Shown here one piece after another: positions 43,401 to 52,700 of a DNA stretch of 64,000 nucleotides (position 1 is the stretch's first letter; each line of letters opens with the position of its first letter). The position numbers were made by a program, and so were the translations under genes. The DNA is from Ilex aquifolium (lineage: Eukaryota > Streptophyta > Magnoliopsida > Aquifoliales > Aquifoliaceae): positions 54,411,069 through 54,475,068 of the forward strand of contig OX637391.1 in NCBI GenBank assembly GCA_951799425.1, written 5' to 3'. The notes under the pieces are model-generated. The model was not told the DNA's origin. It was given only the letters and a program-made list of their open reading frames with translations, and ran no database searches.

Positions 43401-45637
43401 AATGTCCCAAGATGCATACATTTGTTGGTTCAAGCACAAAAAGGCCAAAAGAAGCAAGTGAAGAAGGGTTGGAGGGACAAACGGATCAAGAAAGCAACTC
43501 TAGCGTCACCATACAACCATTTTTCAATGAAAAGGTATGTGACCATGAAATGTGTTACTAAAAAGCGTTTTTGTAGAATTGAAGTCATCAATATTTTTCT
43601 TCATTTCTCATAACTCATATGAGCAATTTTTTTTTATTAGTAATGTCTATTTCTTTATTTCTTATTTCCTTTGTTTGGGTCACTTGGTGGTTGTATGTCC
43701 TTGTTCTCCAAGCCCGCCAGATAACTGTAAAATGCTAACATGACAAATGGCAGGTTTTTTTTATTAAGATTGATGAATAATGTAGTTTCACAGGTTGTAT
43801 TTCCAAGATTGGAGAGCTTGGATCTCCATGGACTGCACAAAATGGAAAAGATATGGCATGAACAATTGCTTCCCGCCAGGAACTTCAATAGATTGACTAA
43901 ACTGTCAATAAGCAACTGTGAAAAGCTAATAATAATTTTTCCATCCAATTTGGGAAAATTGTTACAGAAATTGGTAGATTTATCTGTTTCATATTGTGTT
44001 TTGTTGGAGGACCTATGTGAAGGACATAATGCAACTTCAGTAACACTACCAAGGATAAATAATTTTGAATTGTCGGGTTTACCAAGCTTGAAGGATATAT
44101 GGTGGAACCAGGTCTGCCCTGAATCTCTTAACTTCCAGAATCTCACAAAGCTTACTATCGGAGGATGCAAATGTCGGAGTTATCTTCTCTCTTTTACCGC
44201 GTCAAAACTTCTTATTCAACTTCAATATCTTAAGTTAGAAGAATGCGACATGATGAAAGAGATAATAGCAACCGAAAGAGAGGAAGATGCAGTGGTCGTT
44301 GACACAATTGTGTTGCCTAAATTATTTGGCCTTCACCTCTCTCAATTGCCAGAACTCACAAGCTTCTACCAAGGGAATTGTACTTTAGAGTTCCACTCTT
44401 TGAGAACTTTGGTGATTGAAAAATGTCCCAAGATGCAAACATTTGTTGGTTCAAGCACAAAAAGGCCAAAAGAAGCAAGTGAAGAAGGGTTGGAGGGACA
44501 AATAGATCAAGAAGGCAACTCTAGCCTCACCATACAATCATTTTTCAATGAAAAGGTATGTTCTCTCTCTCTCTCTCTTTCTAAACTACTTATGTATACA
44601 AAGGGTAAACCTGGGAGAAAATTTATCATATAACTATGTTGATTTACCAGTTCCATAAGACGATCAATTTTCAGGATAGCAAATGTGACACGTAACCAAT
44701 TCTAATTGTGGTCCCTAGTTCGTCTCTAATTCGCTCGCCACTTGTTTGTGAAAATACTCATTTCGGTTTTTCTTACTTGTAGTAAAATCAAATTAAAGTA
44801 GTGAGAAATTGACTTGAACCTGATTGGACCCAAACTCGAAGCCAAATACTCTTTTTCATTCTTTTTTTATAGAAATTGAGACTGGCACATGCAAACAAAA
44901 AGTTATGGCAATTGTTTTGTTAGTAATATCTAGTTATCTATTTATTATTTCTTTTGTTTGGGTCATTGTTTTGTTTTACTTCCTTGTTTCTCAAGCCCAA
45001 CACATGACTGTGAAAATGCCCACGTGACTGGTGAAGAAAGTATGAATTGTTCAAGGTGGCAAAGTTTTTAATTACTATTGATGATTCTTCTTATCCTATA
45101 TATTAATCAAGCATAACGTAATTTCTAGTTCCTTTTCTCTCCTTGAAGTTTATAGTATTTGTCTAATTATGAACATTCATGTGTTAATATAACGTACATT
45201 GGCAGGTTGGACTTGACGCCCTGGAGGATTTGAATCTTCAGAGACTAGATAACATGAAAAAGATATGGCAAAACGAACTTCCAGTTGATTACTTTAATCA
45301 ACTAAATGTTCTAATTGTGCGTGAATGTAACAATTTGTTAGAAGTTGTACCATCCAAATTACTCCCAATGCTACACAATTTGAGCAAGCTTGTTGTAAGA
45401 GAATGTGATTTAGTGGAAGAGGTCCTGGAACAAGGAGAAGATTCTGGAGGAAAACTTGTGTTCCCTAATGTTCACACTCTTCAACTTGTACATCTACCAA
45501 ACCTCAAGAGTTTCTACTTGGGAAATCATACTTTGGAATGGCCATCCTTAACGAATGTGATATTGGAAAACTGTCCCAAGATGCAGACCTTCTCTTCAGG
45601 GCCCCTAATTACACCAAAGCTACAAATCAGTTTGTAG
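37528..45637 (+). CDS. Large CC-NB-LRR (CNL) disease-resistance protein, At4g27190/RPS2 type, with four tandem LRR exons
   Basis: An intracellular immune receptor: such proteins sense pathogen effectors through the LRR part and signal through the ATP/ADP-switching NB-ARC. The model has six exons: 37,528-40,464; 40,731-41,492; 41,752-42,513; 42,773-43,534; 43,794-44,555; 45,206-45,637. All introns are GT..AG and all junctions are phase 0, about 2,138 residues in total. Usual relatives are near 1,000-1,300 residues, so it is unusually long because of exon amplification. Key motifs: P-loop GMGGVGKTT (186-194), kinase-2 LIILDDVW (261-268), GLPIAI (347-352), CCLFPED (412-418), MHD (474 and again 484). 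No frameshift or stop was seen inside the model. Expression and splicing are untested; retention of any of the first four introns adds only eight codons. Confidence 0.9.
38083..38104 (+). promoter_or_regulatory. Possible miR482/2118 target site over the P-loop
   Basis: The P-loop codons read GGGATGGGAGGCGTTGGGAA plus GA. Plant miR482/2118 family members are known to target this NLR region and to trigger phased siRNAs. Compared with the recalled target consensus there are about three mismatches, so cleavage is plausible but not shown. Confidence 0.45.
40465..44555 (+). repeat. Tandem array of four LRR exon-intron modules, period 1,021 bp
   Basis: Exons 2, 3, 4 and 5 are each exactly 762 bp (254 codons). 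They start at 40,731, 41,752, 42,773 and 43,794, a step of 1,021 bp each time. The three introns between them are all 259 bp; intron 1 is homologous but 266 bp. The proteins are nearly identical over long blocks (EDLCEGHNATSV, ATEREEDAVVVDTIV, EASEEGLEGQ). They differ mostly at scattered LRR positions such as LT-x-LSI (T/E/K/K), NF-x-LSG (E/K/I/E) and WWN-x-VCPES (Q/I/K/Q). Each intron opens in frame with VCDHEMCY or VCDYEMCY and then a stop, apart from intron 5. Confidence 0.95.
45206..45637 (+). CDS. CNL exon 6: divergent terminal LRR segment
   Basis: The acceptor TTGGCAG opens the frame VGLDALEDLNLQRLDNMKKI, homologous to but clearly different from the starts of exons 2-5. It keeps the family blocks FPNVHTLQLVHLPNLKSFY and NCPKMQTFSSGP. 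The stop TAG lies at 45,635-45,637. Just beyond, in another frame, the sequence reads WKGDLNSSVQLIFKEV, which resembles the usual C-terminal tail of this family. A small indel therefore seems to have shortened the protein by some 20 residues. Confidence 0.8.
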   Translation, partial: VGLDALEDLNLQRLDNMKKIWQNELPVDYFNQLNVLIVRECNNLLEVVPSKLLPMLHNLSKLVVRECDLVEEVLEQGEDSGGKLVFPNVHTLQLVHLPNLKSFYLGNHTLEWPSLTNVILENCPKMQTFSSGPLITPKLQISL

Positions 45638-45769
45638 GGTGGTTGGAAAGGTTCTGGAAAGGCGACCTTAACAGTAGTGTCCAACTCATTTTCAAAGAGG
45701 TATGAACTAATGTTGATACACTTTAGGTTCTCATCATTTCCATTATTTTCAGACCTTCAGATTTTGACT

Positions 45770-45923
45770 TGTAGACATCGTTGTGCGGCACTCAAACAGG
45801 GTGATCCGTTATCACCCTTATTGTGGAATGAATAGGTTAATGCTGAGGGCCAAAAAGGAGTAATCTTGTAGAGGGTTTGTAGTTGGCGGTGAGAGGTATT
45901 TGTGTCACATTTCCAGTTTGCAA
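45770..45923 (+). pseudogene. LINE reverse-transcriptase fragment, left part
   Basis: Reads ALKQGDPLSPLLW and then, after a frame change, LMLRAKKE, GFVVGGERYL and VSHFQFA. The QGDPLSP box and the SHLQFADD region belong to plant L1-type LINE reverse transcriptase. It breaks off within the catalytic FADD motif and resumes at 47,132. Confidence 0.8.
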
Positions 45924-47131
45924 CTAATGTTGATTAGCTATGAAATATACATAATTGTGTAATTATTTGTTGGTTAATTGCAATGGATTGGAAGTTAATT
46001 GTGTGTGAATGATGAATTTCAGGTTTTAACCCTATTTCTATAGTGTTTGTTTGTTTTCAGGTAAATATGTTAAAATAGGGAAGTTATAGGGCAAATATGC
46101 AAGATGGAGAAAACTTGGAATGTTTGAAATGAAGAAGAGAAGAAAAATCCAATTCCACGCGTTCGGATGCAATTTCTAGAGGATTATCCACGTTCGGACG
46201 TAATCCACGTTTGTAAGTGATTTCTATCGATGTTGGTGTATTCGGACGCATGAAATGCGTGTCTAGACACGGATGAAGTATCCAAGAAAAAGGCATGTGT
46301 CCCGAGCGCGTGTTCCTTGCATCTAGATGTGAGAGACAGTTTGCCAAAACGTAGTCTTTGATTCTGATTAATGTATAAATACTTGTAAACGCTAACTAGG
46401 AAATATATCTCGCCTTTAGCCTCTATTTTTCCTAGTTTTTGCTTTTGTTTTGTTCTATGGATTACTAATTCCCCAAATAAAGCTACACAATATTTATTTT
46501 TGATCCATTGTTCTTTAATGTATGATTTTTTTAATTAATTTATGTCTTTTAGTAAAGTTTTTGTTCTGTAAAATCTCTTAATTCGTTGTATCATGTACAT
46601 CGAATACTTTAGAGTCTCTGTGAGTCAAATAACTGGTTTTGCATGTTTGAATTAATTAATTAGAATTATCATAAAAATAATTGATTTCTTGTTTGTTATA
46701 AAAAAAGATTTTAATTGTTGGACTTGATTCATCGTCGACTTCGGGTACGATAAATGCTTGTGATCTATAATTAAATATTAATTTTTATCCAAATAATTTA
46801 TTTATTATATTTTTGAATTTATTTTCAATATTATCACCGCTAAATCTTCTGATTAAGATCACTCCTTAATTGATTTTTAATTGAGTTCCAAAACTGGATC
46901 AAGAATAAATATTGTGGAGTAAAAAGGGGATCTCCAATGTTTTAGTTGTTTCAAACCCAAAATTTACCGTTTCTAAAATCAACTTCTTCAAACTACTTTC
47001 AAAAGCAATTTTATGTTAATTTTTCTTTGTATTCTGAGTTATTCATCAATTCTCTATGGTACGACCTTGGATTTTCAAGTTTTATTACTTTGTGTTAACC
47101 TACACTTGGGTGACACATTATTAAAGTTGTA
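45924..47131. mobile_element. Probable solo LTR (or LTR-like insertion) splitting the LINE
   Basis: About 1.2 kb separates the two halves of a LINE frame. Its right part (ATGGTACGACCTTGGATTTT, TTACTTTGTGTTAACCTACA) resembles the ends of long plant Ty3/gypsy LTRs. GCAA occurs at both borders (45,920-45,923, 47,132-47,135), but a full 5-bp duplication is not clean. No internal coding region was recognised. Confidence 0.5.
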
Positions 47132-47705
47132 GCAAATACCATATTCTTCTCCTGGCGGGATGCAGAGATGTTTCTAAATCCAAAAAATATTATTGATGTG
47201 TTTGGTGTGGTGTCAAGTCTTAAGATTAACATGGATAAGAGTTTAATTGTTGAAATTAATTCTGAGAAGATTAGTAGGTTGGCGGGGCGCTTTGGGGTGT
47301 CATGTGGGAGTGTGGCCTCTCAAGTATTTGGGGCTTGAAAATTCTTTATCCTTGGGATTTTGGGATCCGGTTATTGAGAAAATTGGTGTGGCCTCTCAAG
47401 GTTGGATGGACTGGAAGAAAATTTTATTTTTAGAGGTAGAAGGGTCACATTAGTTCAATTAGTATTGGCTAGTGTTCTTATTTATTTCTTATCTCTCTTT
47501 AAGATACCTTTTTTGCTGGCAAGGAGAATTGAGGGGATGAGAAGGAATTTTTTTATGGGATATGAAAGAGAATCACAAACACAATACACGCAATTTTTCG
47601 TAGAAATCTATTGGGGAAGGAAACATCAATGGATTCGATGGGAGACTGTGTCTAAGATTAGAATTAAAGGTAGTATTACTGGTAAACATGGACCTATAGC
47701 TCCAT
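47132..47705 (+). pseudogene. LINE reverse-transcriptase fragment, right part
   Basis: Continues the LINE with TIFFSWRDAEMF, VFGVVSSLKINMDKS, LKYLGL, WDPVIEKI and RRVTLVQLVLASVLIYFLSL followed by ARRIEGMRRNFFMG. These are the post-catalytic motifs of plant LINE RT, spread over frames 1-3. It is a decayed, 5'-truncated copy lying 2 kb downstream of the CNL stop. Confidence 0.85.
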
Positions 47706-47959
47706 AAGAGGAATTGTTAATTGCACTTCATTTTTCTAAGTGCAGGGGCCCTTGAAACTCGTGATATTCCATTCCCTTAGATGGACTTCATTGAGCGTTT
47801 TTGGCAACTTTGATAACATTTCAGTAAAAGGTGCCAATAACGGTGGGCTATGCCCCTATCTCACACCACAGACAGGTTAAGTAAACATGTCTAGTGTTTC
47901 GCCCGCAGAATCGGGACCAAAACCTTGGTTGACAAACGAATGTTACATACATATAAACA
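47706..47959. other. Intergenic DNA, nothing recognised
   Basis: No open frame or terminal repeat. It may be the remaining 3' part of the LINE. Confidence 0.4.
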
Positions 47960-48617
47960 TTTATATAATAAAGTAGTTTATAATTTAAATCTCAAAAGAT
48001 AAATAAAATGACTTTTGTTATTCGCGGTTCAAATCTCTTTAAATTTTACTTTAAAGTTAATCTAACGGCTAATATTAACACCCTAAATTTAATAGGAAAA
48101 ATAGGTTCCTAAGGATGTGTTTGAATTGATTTTTTAAAAGTATTTCTAAAAATTATTTCTCATAAGTACTTTAAAAAAAAATAATAGTATTTGAAACTGT
48201 CCCATCACTACCTTTACCACCAACCACCGCCACTGTCGCCACAACCACCGCCATCGCCGCCACCACCATCATTGCCGCCGTCGCCGCCGCCACCACCACC
48301 ACCACCACCATCGCCCCCACTGCCGCCACCACCACCACTGCCATCGCCCCCACCACCACCACCGCCGCCATCACCATCGTCACCACCACCATCACAATCG
48401 CCGCCGTCGCCGCCGTCGCCACCACCACGGTCATTGTCACCCACCACAATCATCACCGTCTCCTACCGCCACCACCTCTCACTTCCACTACGACCGATAC
48501 TTAAATTCATTTATCTCTCCTTCATGTTTGTGATTTGATTTTGGATATGAATACAAATATGTTTATTGTTTACCATTTTTTTATTACTCTGTGCCTTCAG
48601 GCACAGGCAATAACTAG
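47960..48617 (+). mobile_element. Non-autonomous Helitron-like element 1
   Basis: It ends with the hairpin TGTGCCTTCAGGCACA (48,590-48,605), then GGCAATAA and CTAG, followed by T, the classic Helitron 3' end. The left end TTTATATAATAAAGTAG parallels the start of element 2. The core is a proline-codon-like (CCACCR)n run (48,220-48,470) that gives long spurious frames on both strands. No Rep/helicase gene. Confidence 0.8.
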
Positions 48618-49238
48618 TCTATATAATAAAATAGCTTACAATTCAAATCTCAAAAGACAAACAAAATGACTTTTGCTATTCACGGTTGAGATCGTTTTAA
48701 ATTTTACTTTAAAGTTAATTTAACGGTTAATATTAACACCCTAAATTTAATAAGAAAAATAGGTCTCTAAGGGTGTGTTTAGATTGATTTTTAAAAAGTA
48801 CTTCTAGAAATTATTTCTCATAAGTACTTTAAAAAAAATAATAGGATTGAAACCGCCCTACCACTACCCCCACCACCACCACTACCGCCACCGTCACCGC
48901 CACCGCCGCCACCACCACCACCACCATCGCCGTCGTCGTCGTCGCCGCCGCCGCCACCACCACCGTCGTCGCCGCCACAGCCACCGTTGTCGTCGCCGTC
49001 GCCACCATCATCACCGCCCTCGCCGTCACCACCACGATCATTGCCACCTACCATTAACCATCACTGTCTCCTACCACCACCACTGCCGTCCACCACCTCT
49101 CACCCCCACTACAAACCGATGCTTAAATTCATTTATCTTTTCTCTATATTTGTGATTTGATTTTGGAAATGATTACAAATATATTTATTGTTTATCATTT
49201 TTTATTACACTGTGCCTTCAGGCACAGACAATAACTAG
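48618..49238 (+). mobile_element. Non-autonomous Helitron-like element 2, directly abutting element 1
   Basis: Starts TCTATATAATAAAATAG immediately after the CTAG end of element 1. It ends with the same hairpin (49,211-49,226) and CTAG (49,235-49,238) before T. It is homologous to element 1 along its length, with its own CCACCR-rich core (48,855-49,110). Confidence 0.85.
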
Positions 49239-49787
49239 TTTTACATAAAATAGATCACACCGATACAAAATATATGGTTAACAAGGAGGTCCATCCTCTG
49301 GATAGAGTTAAGCATAATCTAATGGTGGCACTCCCTGAGTCAACCGCCAATTTCAACACGTGAACACGTAAGAGGGAGAGAGAAATTGAAACATGCTTTC
49401 TAATAACACTGTATATTTACAATAACCAAAGTTCATATGAAAAAAGGTCTATTGAAAAACAAAATGCTCAAAAATAATGATGTTAACCTTTTCCTGCTAT
49501 CGATCTCTTAAAACCTGTAGACCATCAGTACGCAGTTCAGAGAAAACCAACCCGACAAGCATGAAGCAACAACAGCAACCAAATCGTTTACTTTTACTCA
49601 CAAAAAAAAAAACACCACCACCACCAAAATCACCCCTATTTTTTTTATCACATTAGTTATTTTTCTAAGAAGACACTCTCCATTCTAGTGCCAATAACCA
49701 TCCACCGCAGTACGATACAACACATAGACCAATTGCACGCTAAATCAAAAATTTGCCTGCTGATGGGACTCCAATTCAGTTATTAGC
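49239..49787. other. 3' flank of the Yip1 gene
   Basis: No coding signal on either strand. It probably includes the 3' UTR of the - strand gene, whose stop codon is at 49,788-49,790. Confidence 0.5.
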
Positions 49788-52700
49788 TTAAGGGAAGAAC
49801 CACATCTTGATAAAAATTGCCAGACCCAATTGCAAGACAAATGCGGCAACTAAAACCAATGTAAGATCATTTCCCTCCACATAGGACTTAAGGTTCAGAG
49901 AGACAAAGCCAGCTGAGGCTGCACCACTGATGATTATGATGGTCCACCGGAGAAACTCGACAGGGATAACCAACAGAAACTGCAGATATTCCAGGACAAT
50001 GTATCAGAGGATCACACAATATTACAATATTGCATGCAAGAATTAACTTCATCCTGAAAATATGAATCAAACCCTTCACCCTAACACCTTTTAGAAGCTA
50101 TGCCAATTTGCCAGTATGCTTTTGGTTACAGCAGGCCCTAGCTATATTAAGTCAATTCTCTTTAGCATCTCACTTGAAATGCAATGCATTCTTTTCGATC
50201 TTGTACTAAGGTACACTGAACACTAAATGAAGGACCTGTTCGTCAAGCCAAATGAAGTTCAAATGGCTGTTTTGTGTAACACTTGCACTAAATATTGTGA
50301 AAGACATAAAAACAAGATTTTGCATGTATGGTGGTTATAAGCCTTCACAACCATAAAGGTAAGTATTTGGGAACAAATTTCTTCTCTTTCTCTTCTTATT
50401 TCTCCTTTTTTTCTCTTCTATTCCTCCTCCCAAGGTTTGTGGGTTTATGTGGTCATTTGAGGAACCTACATTGGCGGGGAAAAATATCATTGGCTCATAC
50501 ACATGATGGATACTTACGGAGCTGAGAATGAAGATGAAGAGGGAGTATTCCCACATGCACCAGAAGCGTACAAGACAGGCATTTGATCCCAGATAGTGAA
50601 GCAAGAAGTAAAATCCCATAGGCACAATGAGTGCATAGCCGAATATTGAGCCAGCAGCCACATTTACGTAGCTGACAACAAAGTTCCAAGTAGTAGTGGT
50701 GTCACTTCTTTTGCGTATCAAGTACGTGGCACTATTTCCAAGGGAAGCAAGCATAAATAACAAAGTGGTGGAGATCCAGACTAGCCCATAGCTGAAACAT
50801 GGAAGAGTCAGTACCAACAAGCCAATAACATACGTTGGGACAATTACACCCATATAGCGGGAAACAAATTCCAAAATAGATTACAGAAATGAGTATTCAA
50901 AGTTACGTTATTATGAATGGGAAATACTATATATCCCAAAATTCTAACCCAAATCTCCATCCCAAATGAAAGGAGACCATTAGATGAGTGGGTCCTATCA
51001 ACTTTTTTAAATGGGACCCACTGATCCAATGGTCTCCCTTGATTTGGGATGAAAATTTGGGTTAGAGATTTGGGAAACATAGCATTGCTCATTGAAAATT
51101 AGAATACGTATATTCAAGTGGTTGTACAAAATCATATCTACACACATTACAGCATTGTCATACTCCTTAAGGATGCTGGAGAGGAAAAAGATCAAACTTC
51201 CTAGTTAAAAGATACATAAAGCAGGCTGGCACAAAATAACTTACAGCAACACATAGTCTTCATATATACTTATTTGGGATACAAACTGGCCAAAATATCT
51301 AAATCTGTTGCCAACTTGAAAGCTGAAAACTGATATTAATGCCGTTTCTTCATTATTCTCTTTCACCTTGGAGTGGCCGTTTTACCTCTATATGCCTATG
51401 CTTTCATCTATCCAGAATGGCATGCAGATCCGCAGAGTTACTATGACATTGCAATACGATAAATATGCCCTTTCATTTTGTTATTTTTCTAAATACGAGG
51501 AAAGAAATAATTAATAGCCATTAGTATTCCACCAAACAGGATTCGCGGAATCTATTTTTGCACATACAAGTACGTGATCAATGTAATCTGTTTTTTTATG
51601 CAAGTTTATTCTGACAAATAGTAACAAACATATAAGAAAATGGAAGCATGACAATAACCACTAGGTTTACTGGAGACTGGAGAGCACTCATGAACAGCCA
51701 AAATCACTCCATGCCCATATCAAGATGATAATAGTGTCTAGTTCCTCGTTATCTTTAAACAAGTCATTCAGAAATTAATTAAGCTACTATTTTGTGAGAG
51801 AAATGAGAAGCTATAGTTATACACCATTGCTAAGCATATTGATTCTTTTTCTTCCAACTAGAAATGTTCAGTTCAGACTTCACAAAGATTATCACCAATT
51901 ATTTGCAGCTAACTTATCATCACATCATAAATTTAGCCACGTTTGGAGCTTAACATCAAAGATTTAGAGGCAAACGGATAAGAAAAGATCTCTTCAGACA
52001 AACTGTTCATGAGACAGAGCAAACACAAATAAACTGCTAAAAAGACTGTCATATACATATATATGTACATATGAAGATAAAAAGTACAAAACTCACAGAT
52101 CAGGATTAGTATCAATCTTGCTGAAAAAATCTCCACTGATAGGATATAAAGAACTCATCAATCTGTTCAAGACAATGTCTGTATCTACATTAAAATACTA
52201 CGTGTATAATGAGATGCTAAATACCCCCTTCCAGCTGTCTGTCGATTGTTGTCCATCTCCCTCTGCAGAAAGAGACAGATTGGAAAAATATTAGCACCTA
52301 TTACACTTAAATATGTATCAGCTGGCATTCAGGTGTACTGCTTTGCTACTAGCAAGTAACTGTGAAAGCAAAGAAACAGGGACAAATGTTAACACTATGA
52401 ATTTGTTATGAACATCAGAAATTAACTTTATGGTAAGGAACTACACATCCCAGATGGTTGCTACATCTTCCCCTTGAGATCACTGAGGTCCCAAGAAGTT
52501 GGCACCTTCAAAGTCGGGACTTCTGCCTCTCTGTACTCTGTACCTAAAGATAAGCTTTTTTACCCTGTTAATGACTCCTAAAATACAAGAATACAGCTCT
52601 TAAAGCTGCTGGTTCTCTATCTTGAAGAACGCATGCAGCTGCCTTGAGCAATATGATTTAGGCCAAGAAGAGCTATATTATTGCAATTGATATAGGGCCT

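Noticed and set aside
48171-49155. Long Pro-, Gly-, His- and Val-rich frames on both strands
   Set aside because: They are translations of CCACCR simple repeats; several frames are open at once, which shows lack of coding constraint.
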